Of a DNA stretch of 5,699 bases, positions 1 through 5,699 are shown one piece after another. Under the pieces are notes generated by a model. It saw nothing but the letters and a program-made list of their open reading frames with translations. It was not told where the DNA came from and did not search any database. A program made the position numbers and the translations under genes. The DNA comes from an uncultured Prevotellaceae bacterium (lineage in GTDB: Bacteria > Bacteroidota > Bacteroidia > Bacteroidales > Bacteroidaceae), in contig CAMJAO010000153.1 of assembly GCA_946403615.1 (NCBI GenBank), positions 1 through 5,699 of the forward strand, given 5' to 3'. Position 1 is the first letter of the stretch; the number at the start of each line of letters is the position of its first letter.

Positions 1-272
1 TCGTTGATATATTGATGAAAAAACTGCGAAAGGCAGTCAAACAAACAGGTATTAAACATGTGGCTGTCGCTGGTGGCGTGTCTGCTAACAACGGGCTCAG
101 AAATGCGTTCCACGAAGATGCCAAACGATTCGGATGGAAAATTTACATACCGAAATTCAGTTATACGACAGACAATGCGGCGATGATTGCCATCACCGGT
201 TATTATAAATTTATGAACAAAGAATATTGCACCATAGATGCCCCTGCATTCTCTAAGGTGACGTTTCAATAA
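1..272 (+). CDS. tsaD: TsaD, tRNA N6-threonylcarbamoyladenosine transferase subunit (3' end only)
   Basis: This is the C-terminal 89 residues of TsaD (Kae1/YgjD family); the reading frame runs in from the window edge (first full codon at 3), and the TTG/ATG codons at 12 and 15 are internal, not starts. TsaD transfers the threonylcarbamoyl group from threonylcarbamoyl-AMP to A37 of ANN-decoding tRNAs in the cytosol, working with TsaB and TsaE. Visible family motifs are AGGVSANNGLR at fragment residues 23-33, part of the nucleotide-binding fold, and YTTDNAAMIA at 54-63, whose Asp57 corresponds to the conserved metal-ligand Asp of the family. The ending APAFSKVTF is of the kind seen in Bacteroidetes TsaD. 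The next gene starts 12 bases after the TAA stop, so the two are probably co-transcribed. The fragment is intact to its stop, with no frameshift. Identification is firm; the start lies outside the window. Confidence 0.95.
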   Translation, partial: VDILMKKLRKAVKQTGIKHVAVAGGVSANNGLRNAFHEDAKRFGWKIYIPKFSYTTDNAAMIAITGYYKFMNKEYCTIDAPAFSKVTFQ

Positions 273-284
273 CTCAAAATTAAT

Positions 285-809
285 ATGGAACTGGAAAATA
301 AAATTTTAAGCCGTGAAATCCAAGAAAATCTTTATGCTACGGGCAAAACGCTCGCCACGGCAGAAAGTTGTACAGGAGGCCACGTGGCACAGTCTATCAT
401 TGCTGTCCCGGGCGCGTCGGATTATTTTAAGGGTGGCATTATATGCTATACCAATGAAATCAAAGAAAATCTGCTCGGTGTCCCTGCTGAACTAATAGAA
501 GAGAAAACCGCTGTATGCGAGGAGGTTGCCATAGAAATGGTTAAAGGCGCTGTTAAAACGCTCAACACTGACTATGCCGTTGCAGTGACCGGCATCGCCG
601 GGCCTGGTGGTGGAACCAAAGACATACCTGTAGGTACGATTTGGGTTGCATGTGGTTCTGCAGAAAACGTTATCACTGGTCTTCTTACTGAAGATCAGGG
701 CCGCGACATCAACCTAATGGCAGCAACGACCAAAGCACTACAGTTGTTGTTGGAATACCTGACAGAGTACAACCCTAAGCCTGCTGATAAAGACGAAGAT
801 TTCATCTGA
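285..809 (+). CDS. pncC: CinA C-terminal domain protein, nicotinamide-nucleotide amidohydrolase (PncC type)
   Basis: This 174-residue protein consists almost entirely of the CinA C-terminal domain. The family deamidates nicotinamide mononucleotide to nicotinate mononucleotide plus ammonia, recycling pyridine nucleotides in the cytosol. Signature motifs are TAESCTGG at residues 25-32, where Ser28 is the expected catalytic serine; GGIICYTNEIK at 50-60, with the conserved Tyr55 and Lys60; and VTGIAGPGGGT at 101-111, followed by PVGTIW at 115-120. The segment usually written GAVSEEVA reads TAVCEEVA here (75-82), a small deviation away from the proposed catalytic residues. There is no N-terminal molybdopterin-binding-like domain as found in full-length CinA, and tsaD ends only 12 bases upstream, so the protein is a natural short form and not a truncation. 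The tail (about 162-174) is charged and probably flexible. ATG at 285 is preceded by A/T-rich sequence without a clear Shine-Dalgarno. The family is certain; the enzyme activity is inferred from homology. Confidence 0.92.
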   Translation: MELENKILSREIQENLYATGKTLATAESCTGGHVAQSIIAVPGASDYFKGGIICYTNEIKENLLGVPAELIEEKTAVCEEVAIEMVKGAVKTLNTDYAVAVTGIAGPGGGTKDIPVGTIWVACGSAENVITGLLTEDQGRDINLMAATTKALQLLLEYLTEYNPKPADKDEDFI

Positions 810-824
810 AGACATCCTTCTTCC

Positions 825-838
825 GACATTTCGATGTC
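825..838 (+). other. Small perfect hairpin with TTCG tetraloop
   Basis: GACAT at 825-829 pairs perfectly with ATGTC at 834-838 around a TTCG loop, 15 bases after the pncC stop. It is followed by an A run, not a T run, so on its own it is not a typical terminator for the + strand. It may protect the 3' end of the tsaD-pncC transcript or may be chance. The usual extra-stable UUCG loop is closed by C-G, whereas here the closing pair is U-A. Confidence 0.3.
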
Positions 839-868
839 AAAAAAACTCAACTTTTGACCATATTTGAT

Positions 869-906
869 AAAAGATTCTTAAAACTTTAATTTTAGGAATC
901 TTTTTT
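869..906 (+). terminator. Rho-independent terminator of the tsaD-pncC unit
   Basis: The arms at 869-883 and 890-904 form a 15-bp stem with a single G-U wobble (878/895) and a six-base loop, CTTTAA. The right arm merges into a run of six T at 901-906, giving the classic hairpin plus U-tract. The stem is A/T-rich (only two G-C pairs) but long. It sits 60 bases after the pncC stop and upstream of the promoter box of the next operon, which is where a terminator is expected. The opposite strand offers only a four-T tail, so termination in that direction is less likely. Confidence 0.78.
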
Positions 907-924
907 AATATTATTTAGTCACTA

Positions 925-966
925 TTTTTCGCATACATCCTTTGAAAATAGTACTTTTGCGTTCAA
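925..966 (+). promoter_or_regulatory. Bacteroidetes-type promoter of the moxR-bat operon
   Basis: TACTTTTG at 952-959 matches the Bacteroidetes -7 consensus TAnnTTTG at all fixed positions. The -33 element (consensus TTTG) is weak: the best candidate is the T-rich stretch ending in TTTC at 927-930, about 21 bases upstream of the -7 box. Transcription would start around 965-967, leaving an A-rich leader of about 41 bases before the ATG at 1008. The location, after a terminator and before the first gene of the operon, supports the call. The exact start site is inferred. Confidence 0.68.
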
Positions 967-1007
967 ATTAAGCAAAAGAAACATTATAATCATAAAACAG
1001 TAATCTT

Positions 1008-2003
1008 ATGGCTGAAGCAATTGACATTCGGGAGTTGAATCTGAGAATAGAGGAGCAGAGCGCTTTTCTGACTAATCTGACTATGGGCATGGACCGTGTC
1101 ATCGTTGGACAGAAACATTTAATAGACTCTTTGTTAATCGGTTTACTCAGTGATGGGCATATTTTGCTGGAAGGCGTTCCTGGCCTGGCGAAAACGTTGG
1201 CTATCAAAACGCTTTCACAACTCATCGACTCTAAATACAGCAGAATCAAGTTTACCCCCGACCTGCTTCCTGCTGATGTCATCGGAACGATGATTTATTC
1301 GCAGAAAGATGAGAAGTTCCAAGTAAAAAAAGGCCCTGTGTTCGCTAATTTCGTTCTGGCTGATGAAATCAACCGCGCACCGGCTAAAGTTCAGAGCGCT
1401 CTGCTTGAGGCCATGCAGGAGCATCAGGTGACCATCGGCGATGCCACTTTCGAACTGCCCGAGCCATTCTTGGTGATGGCTACTCAAAACCCAATTGAGC
1501 AAGAAGGTACATATCCACTGCCTGAGGCTCAGGTGGATCGTTTCATGCTCAAAGTTCTCATCGATTATCCCACCATACAAGAAGAGAAACTCATTATCCG
1601 CGAAAACCTTCACGGAAGTCTTCCCGCGGTGGCTCCTGTCATTACTGCAAAGGAAATCATGGATGCCCGAGTTGTTGTCAGACAGGTCTACATCGACGAA
1701 AAAATCGAGCAATATATTGCTGATTTGGTATTTGCAACTCGTTATCCTGAGCGTTATGGTCTTAATGAGTTGAAAGACCTGATTACCTTTGGCGGTTCAC
1801 CTCGTGCCAGTATCAATTTGGCTAAGGCTGCCCGTGCCTATGCTTTTGTTAAGCATCGCGGATACGTCGTACCTGAGGATGTTCGTGCAGTGGCTCACGA
1901 TGTGCTGCGTCACCGCATCGGTCTTTCTTATGAGGCCGAGGCTGGAAATGTCACAGCCGAGCAGATTGTCAGCCAGATTGTTAACAAGGTAGAGGTGCCA
2001 TAA
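1008..2003 (+). CDS. moxR: MoxR-family AAA+ ATPase
   Basis: This 331-residue protein is a complete MoxR-family ATPase (AAA_3 core plus AAA lid 2), the usual size for the family. It is expected to be a cytosolic ring-forming ATPase that acts as a chaperone with VWA-domain partners. Walker A is GVPGLAKT at residues 56-63 (Lys62, Thr63). Walker B is FVLADE at 115-120 (Asp119, Glu120) and continues into INRAPAKVQSALLEAMQE. Sensor 1 lies in ATQNP (158-162), a candidate arginine finger is Arg178 in VDRF, and sensor 2 is Arg266 in GGSPRA. The lid domain spans roughly 205-330 and has no transmembrane segment. The gene is first in its unit, 48 bases after the promoter -7 box, and is followed 44 bases later by the DUF58 gene, the standard MoxR-VWA pairing. 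ATG at 1008 lacks an obvious Shine-Dalgarno and has A/T-rich DNA upstream, as is common in Bacteroidetes. The client is unknown. Confidence 0.93.
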   Translation: MAEAIDIRELNLRIEEQSAFLTNLTMGMDRVIVGQKHLIDSLLIGLLSDGHILLEGVPGLAKTLAIKTLSQLIDSKYSRIKFTPDLLPADVIGTMIYSQKDEKFQVKKGPVFANFVLADEINRAPAKVQSALLEAMQEHQVTIGDATFELPEPFLVMATQNPIEQEGTYPLPEAQVDRFMLKVLIDYPTIQEEKLIIRENLHGSLPAVAPVITAKEIMDARVVVRQVYIDEKIEQYIADLVFATRYPERYGLNELKDLITFGGSPRASINLAKAARAYAFVKHRGYVVPEDVRAVAHDVLRHRIGLSYEAEAGNVTAEQIVSQIVNKVEVP

Positions 2004-2017
2004 TGGGCTGGTAATCA

Positions 2018-2025
2018 TACGTTTG
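2018..2025 (+). promoter_or_regulatory. Possible internal promoter -7 box before the DUF58 gene
   Basis: TACGTTTG in the 44-base gap between moxR and the DUF58 gene matches TAnnTTTG at every fixed position. No TTTG-like -33 element stands at the right distance upstream (about 1993-1998 reads GGTGCC). The motif has six fixed bases, so a chance match somewhere in this window is expected. Only its position in the largest gap inside the operon makes it worth listing. Confidence 0.22.
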
Positions 2026-2047
2026 TTCTCTTTCATTATAGGAATAC

Positions 2048-2920
2048 ATGATGGAAACTTCCGATATCTTGAAGAAAGTGAGAAAGATAGAGATTAAGAC
2101 ACGTGGTCTTAGTCGAAATATCTTTGCCGGACAATATCATTCGGCGTTCAAGGGGCGTGGTATGGCGTTTTCGGAGGTCAGGGAATACCAGTTTGGCGAT
2201 GATGTCAGAGATATAGATTGGAATGTGACTGCCCGATTTAATCACCCATATGTCAAGGTCTTTGAAGAGGAGCGCGAACTCACCGTCATGCTCTTGGTTG
2301 ACGTTAGCGGTTCGTTGAATTTCGGTACCATCAAGCAAACTAAAAGCGACATGGCTACAGAAATCGCAGCGACATTGGCATTTAGCGCCATACAGAACAA
2401 TGACAAAATCGGCGTGGTGTTCTTTTCGGATAAGATAGAGAAATATATACCACCGAAAAAAGGAAGAAAACACATTCTGCATATCATCCGTGAGATGCTC
2501 GATTTCCATCCGCAAAGTCTGAAGACCGATGTTGGCATGGCCATCGAATTTCTCACAAGAGTGATGAAACGTAAGTGCACGGCTTTTATCTTGAGCGATT
2601 TCTATGTCCGTTCTTCATTTTATGATGTGTTGAACATTTCTAATCGCAAACATGATATCGTAGCCATACAGATATATGACCAACGGGCTAAAGAATTGCC
2701 GAATGTGGGGCTGTTGCAAGTTCGTGATGCCGAGACGGGTCATGAGATGCTGATAGACACGTCTAGCAAAAGATTACGGATGGCACATACCGCATATTGG
2801 ATGCAGCGACAGAATGAACTGAAACATACCTTCACCAGGTGCAATGTAGATTACATTTCCGTTGCGACATCTGAGGATTATGTAAAAAAACTGATGATGC
2901 TTTTTGATAAAAGAGCATGA
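2048..2920 (+). CDS. DUF58 family VWA-fold protein (COG1721), cytosolic MoxR partner
   Basis: This 290-residue protein carries the DUF58 signature GRGMAFSEVREYQFGDDVRDIDW at residues 36-58 (strongest in GDDVRDIDW, 50-58), followed by a von Willebrand A fold. The MIDAS metal site looks complete: DVSGS at 85-89 (Asp85, Ser87, Ser89), Thr160 in KTDVGMA, and Asp184 in LSDF. No signal peptide or hydrophobic membrane segment is visible, so it should be cytosolic. DUF58 genes are characteristically next to moxR, and the pair is thought to act together in assembly or activation of other proteins; that role is inferred from context. Two ATG codons stand in tandem (2048, 2051). The first is chosen because an AGGA sequence at 2040-2043 precedes it, one of the few Shine-Dalgarno-like sites in the window. 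The next gene follows 13 bases after the TGA. The family call is firm, and no molecular function has been shown for this member. Confidence 0.92.
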   Translation: MMETSDILKKVRKIEIKTRGLSRNIFAGQYHSAFKGRGMAFSEVREYQFGDDVRDIDWNVTARFNHPYVKVFEEERELTVMLLVDVSGSLNFGTIKQTKSDMATEIAATLAFSAIQNNDKIGVVFFSDKIEKYIPPKKGRKHILHIIREMLDFHPQSLKTDVGMAIEFLTRVMKRKCTAFILSDFYVRSSFYDVLNISNRKHDIVAIQIYDQRAKELPNVGLLQVRDAETGHEMLIDTSSKRLRMAHTAYWMQRQNELKHTFTRCNVDYISVATSEDYVKKLMMLFDKRA

Positions 2921-2933
2921 AAATAATTATGAA

Positions 2934-4001
2934 ATGAAACGATTGTTGCTTATATCATTGCTTTGTGGCATATATTTGTCTGCTTTGGCTCATGTGACTG
3001 TCAGGGCGGAGATATCAGCCATGGAAATGTATATCGGCCAACAGATAGACCTCACACTCAAGGTGTCGATGAATAAAGGGCAGAATGCTGTTCTTCCAGA
3101 TTTCCAATCCAGACAAATGATTACACAGGGAGTAGAGGTTTTGAAAATATCTGATATCGACACCTCATTAGTGAACGACCGTTTGGAACTGACACGTCAA
3201 TATACGTTGACGGCTTTTGAAGACTCCATATACCGTATCCCGGAATTGTCAGTGCTGGTAGATAATCATGAATTTAAGACTAAGGAATTGGCATTGAAAG
3301 TGTTGACAGTTCCTGTTGACACTGCTCATCCTGAAAAATTTGCCGGTCCTGCTGATGTGCAAGACAATCCTTATCAATGGAGTGACTATCGGAATATGGT
3401 CTGGATGGGGTTGCTATTGCTTCTTATAGCACCGTTGCTTTTCTACTTGTTTGTCAGATTGCATGACAACAAGCCCGTCTTCTCTCGCATTATGTTTATC
3501 AAGCGTACACCGCCGCATCAAAAAGCATTGAGAGAAATTGAGAGGATCAAATCGGAAGGTATGTCTGGCGCTGAAAACCAAAAGGAATACTATACCCGTC
3601 TGACGGACACATTACGTACATATCTCTCCGACCGGTTTGGTATCAACGCCATGGAGATGACCACTTCCGATATCATATTCAGACTTCAGCAAGAAGAAGA
3701 TAAGACTAAGGTGATGGAGTTGAAAGAACTGTTTGAAACGGCTGACTTGGTGAAATTCGCGAAATTCTCCGCTCTGATTGATGAGAATGACCGCAACCTT
3801 GCCAACGCCGTCGCCTTTATCAATGAGACTAAAAACGATGAGGTGGAAAAGGTCGAAAAAGTACAATCCCAACTCAGCGACACACAAAAACGTTCACAAA
3901 AGGCACGTAACATATTGCTCGCTGTAATATGGATCGCGTCTATAATCACGGTAGCCATTTTGGCATATATCGTGTGGCAACTTGTTGAATTGTTCGGTTA
4001 A
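2934..4001 (+). CDS. Bat-operon membrane protein with BatD-like ectodomain and cytosolic helical domain
   Basis: The ATG at 2934 gives 355 residues. A TTG at 2904 in the same frame would extend it by ten residues into the DUF58 gene, but those precede the signal peptide, so the ATG is preferred. Order: signal peptide (MKRLLLISLLCG..., likely cleavage after ALA at 17-19); a beta-rich segment of about 130 residues (20-150) resembling BatD-type domains, including QYTLTAFEDSIYRIPELSV at about 89-107; a transmembrane helix at 155-176 followed by Arg/Lys-rich residues; a cytosolic, mostly helical region (about 177-325) with YYTRLTDTLRTYLSDRFGI at about 219-237 and FETADLVKFAKFSA at 267-280; and a second transmembrane helix at 326-350 ending five residues before the C-terminus. 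The cytosolic part resembles that of DUF4381/BatD-like proteins. Its position between DUF58 and BatA (gaps of 13 and 12 bases) implies a role in the same machine, possibly linking cytosolic MoxR/DUF58 to the membrane VWA proteins. That role is inference. Confidence 0.82.
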   Translation: MKRLLLISLLCGIYLSALAHVTVRAEISAMEMYIGQQIDLTLKVSMNKGQNAVLPDFQSRQMITQGVEVLKISDIDTSLVNDRLELTRQYTLTAFEDSIYRIPELSVLVDNHEFKTKELALKVLTVPVDTAHPEKFAGPADVQDNPYQWSDYRNMVWMGLLLLLIAPLLFYLFVRLHDNKPVFSRIMFIKRTPPHQKALREIERIKSEGMSGAENQKEYYTRLTDTLRTYLSDRFGINAMEMTTSDIIFRLQQEEDKTKVMELKELFETADLVKFAKFSALIDENDRNLANAVAFINETKNDEVEKVEKVQSQLSDTQKRSQKARNILLAVIWIASIITVAILAYIVWQLVELFG

Positions 4002-4013
4002 AGATGTAAGACA

Positions 4014-5021
4014 ATGGAATTCGCAAATAAAGGTTATCTGTTTCTGCTGCTGCTCATCATACCATACGTTTTATGGTATTTCCTCAAGAGAAGGAGGGCT
4101 GAGCCGACCATGCGTATGAGCGATACTTACGCATACCTTTTTGCGCCCAAGAGTTGGAAGGTCAGACTTGTTCACCTGCCCATGCTTTTACGGATACTTA
4201 CTTTCACGATGGTCGTGTTGGTATTGGCACGTCCGCAAACACATAATGCAAGGGGAACAAGAACAGTAGAGGGTATAGATATCATGTTGGCCATGGACGT
4301 TTCCACAAGTATGGAATTGCCGGATTTACGTCCGAACAGGCTTGAGGCAGCGAAAAGCGTGGCGGCTGAATTCGTCGCAGGCCGGCCTGACGACAATATC
4401 GGTCTGACGGTTTTCGCCGGTGAGTCATTTACAAAATGTCCGATGACAACTGATCATGCCACATTGCTGAACCAACTCAATGATCTGCATACTGATATCG
4501 CGGCCAGAGGCGTCATCGAAGACGGAACCGCCATCGGCATGGGATTGGCAAATGCAGTGAACCGTCTGAAAGATAGTAAGGCAAAAAGTAAGATTGTCAT
4601 TCTTTTGACAGACGGCAGCAATAACCGTGGAGAAATATCGCCACTTACTGCCGCCGAAATAGCCAAGAAGATGGGAGTCAGGGTTTATACCATTTGCGTG
4701 GGAACAGACATGCAGTTCTTTACCAATCAAGTGGTCGTCGGCGGAATGGTGCAAACCTACAATCAACCTGTGTCGAGCACGATGGATGAGAAGACCCTGA
4801 AAGAGATAGCCAAAACCACGGATGGCAATTTCTATCGTGCGACAAACAATGCTGAACTCAAACAAATATATAAAGACATTGACCAGTTAGAAAAGACAAA
4901 ATTCAAAGAAACGAAGTTTACGGTGTGGTATGATGATTTCCAGCCATTCGTGTGGGTGGCTATTATCTCTTTATTGTTAGAGATACTTTTGCGTAATACA
5001 GTTTTGCGCAGAATACCATAA
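4014..5021 (+). CDS. batA: BatA, membrane-anchored VWA-domain protein
   Basis: This 335-residue protein is a typical BatA. It has an N-terminal membrane helix (about 7-24), a short loop with an Arg-rich stretch (KRRR, 25-28), a second helix (about 56-73) ending in LARPQ, a VWA domain (about 86-285), and a C-terminal helix (about 310-327). The MIDAS residues are intact: DVSTS at 95-99, Thr172 in GTAIG, and Asp200 in LLTDGS. With both N-terminal helices crossing the membrane, positive charges between them would stay cytosolic and the VWA domain would face the periplasm. Bat genes were first described in Bacteroides fragilis as affecting oxygen tolerance; the biochemical role remains unsettled. 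BatA probably pairs with the BatB encoded next. ATG at 4014 lies 12 bases after the preceding stop, within a likely single transcript. No frameshift or missing key residue is seen. Confidence 0.93.
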   Translation: MEFANKGYLFLLLLIIPYVLWYFLKRRRAEPTMRMSDTYAYLFAPKSWKVRLVHLPMLLRILTFTMVVLVLARPQTHNARGTRTVEGIDIMLAMDVSTSMELPDLRPNRLEAAKSVAAEFVAGRPDDNIGLTVFAGESFTKCPMTTDHATLLNQLNDLHTDIAARGVIEDGTAIGMGLANAVNRLKDSKAKSKIVILLTDGSNNRGEISPLTAAEIAKKMGVRVYTICVGTDMQFFTNQVVVGGMVQTYNQPVSSTMDEKTLKEIAKTTDGNFYRATNNAELKQIYKDIDQLEKTKFKETKFTVWYDDFQPFVWVAIISLLLEILLRNTVLRRIP

Positions 5022-5050
5022 AATGGACAATGACTTAAATGCGATTGGAA

Positions 5051-5699
5051 ATGATTAGATTTCAAGATCCTATATATCTGTGGCTTTTACTTGTCATCCC
5101 TCTGATGTGGTTGATAAGGCAAATTGCCGTGAAGCGTAAAATGAGCCAACTGAAAAAGTTTGGCGACCCATCGCTTTTAAAAGATATGATGGAGAATGTG
5201 TCAGCAGTCAGACCGTCTGTGAAATTCTGGATTCTGAACGGTGCGCTAGCACTCCTCATCATCATGTTGGCACGTCCTCAGATGGGCGAGAAGGCAAGTT
5301 CAGAAAAGCGGCAAGGCATAGAGGCGATTGTCGCTATGGATATCAGCAATTCCATGTTGGCGCAGGACGTGGCACCTTCACGGTTGGATAAGAGCAAATT
5401 GCTAGTGGAGAATATGATCAATCATTTTGAAGATGACAAAGTGGGATTGATTGTTTTCGCAGGCGATGTATATGTGCAACTGCCCATCACCAGTGATTAT
5501 GTTTCTGCAAAAATGTATATGCAGGGCATTTCTCCTTCCATGATGATGTCACAAGGCACCGATATTGCTTCTGCCATCAGAGTGGCTGCGAATAGTTTCT
5601 CGCCGGAGGAGCAAGTGGGTAAGGCCATATTTGTCATCACCGATGGTGAAAATCACGAGGCTGATGCGGTACAGGCCGCAAAAGAGGCTCTTGACAAAA
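5051..5699 (+). CDS. batB: BatB, membrane-anchored VWA-domain protein (3' end beyond window)
   Basis: The first 216 residues of a BatB-type protein are present, and the reading frame is open to the window edge. The start MIRFQDPIYLWLLL fits the family pattern, in which a short xRFxxP segment leads into the first membrane helix (about 8-22). An in-frame ATG at 5039 would add four residues (MRLE) and cannot be excluded; a TAA at 5036 blocks anything longer. A second helix spans about 57-74 and ends in LARPQ, as in BatA. The VWA domain begins near 88, with MIDAS residues DISNS at 97-101, Thr170 in QGTDIA, and Asp198 in ITDGEN. The missing part should hold the end of the VWA domain and a C-terminal helix. 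It is a paralogue of the upstream BatA with the same architecture, so a heteromeric BatA-BatB membrane assembly is plausible. The spacing from the BatA stop is 29 bases. Confidence 0.92.
   Translation, partial: MIRFQDPIYLWLLLVIPLMWLIRQIAVKRKMSQLKKFGDPSLLKDMMENVSAVRPSVKFWILNGALALLIIMLARPQMGEKASSEKRQGIEAIVAMDISNSMLAQDVAPSRLDKSKLLVENMINHFEDDKVGLIVFAGDVYVQLPITSDYVSAKMYMQGISPSMMMSQGTDIASAIRVAANSFSPEEQVGKAIFVITDGENHEADAVQAAKEALDK

Noticed and set aside
837..857. Six-base inverted repeat TCAAAA / TTTTGA in the intergenic region
   Set aside because: The stem is short and A/T-rich with a nine-base loop and no T run directly after it; such pairs are expected by chance in A/T-rich DNA.
941..944. TTTG as a -33 element for the operon promoter
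   Set aside because: It is only seven bases from the -7 box at 952-959, far too close, and no second -7 box lies about 20 bases downstream of it.
968..1282. Minus-strand open frame of 104 codons overlapping the moxR promoter leader and 5' end
   Set aside because: It is antisense to a strongly conserved ATPase, shows no recognisable domain, and runs through the operon's promoter-proximal leader; it is a shadow frame.
2904..2933. TTG start that would extend the BatD-like protein by ten residues and overlap the DUF58 gene
   Set aside because: It would place a charged segment ahead of a good signal peptide that begins naturally at the ATG at 2934.
2929..2937. ATG-AAA-TGA mini frame between the DUF58 gene and the next gene
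   Set aside because: Two codons only, and it overlaps the real start out of frame; no evidence of function.
4425..4865. Long minus-strand open frame (146 codons) inside batA
   Set aside because: It lies wholly within the VWA coding region, has a composition typical of antisense translation and carries no family motif; the + strand gene explains the conservation.

Overview
The window fits a member of the Bacteroidota, probably a Prevotella- or Bacteroides-like anaerobe. This is inferred from three things: the gene order matches the Bacteroidetes aerotolerance (Bat) cluster; a TAnnTTTG box of the Bacteroidetes sigma factor lies in the one large intergenic gap; and most starts lack a strong Shine-Dalgarno sequence and are preceded by A/T-rich DNA. 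Genus-level placement is not supported by anything decisive.

All genes are on the + strand and form two transcription units. The left unit (1-809) holds the 3' end of tsaD (tRNA t6A modification) and a stand-alone CinA C-terminal domain protein (nicotinamide-nucleotide amidase, pncC/cinA type), 12 bases apart. It ends at a strong hairpin followed by a T run (869-906). The 198-base gap 810-1007 carries that terminator and then a promoter box (952-959).

The right unit (from about 966 to past the window end) is a Bat operon: a MoxR-family AAA+ ATPase, a cytosolic DUF58/VWA protein, a membrane protein with a BatD-like ectodomain and a cytosolic helical domain, BatA and BatB (the last cut by the window end). 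The gaps between these genes are 12-44 bases. In related clusters batC (TPR), batD and batE usually follow, and they would lie beyond position 5699.

The three VWA proteins (DUF58, BatA, BatB) all keep the MIDAS metal-binding residues, and the ATPase keeps Walker A, Walker B, sensor 1 and sensor 2. The likely working picture, by analogy with other MoxR-VWA pairs, is an ATP-driven chaperone or metal-cofactor/complex-assembly machine: MoxR and DUF58 act in the cytosol, coupled to membrane-anchored BatA/BatB whose VWA domains are predicted to face the periplasm. The client is unknown. I see no mobile element, CRISPR array, RNA gene or clearly undescribed system; the most open question is the role of the 355-residue BatD-like protein.
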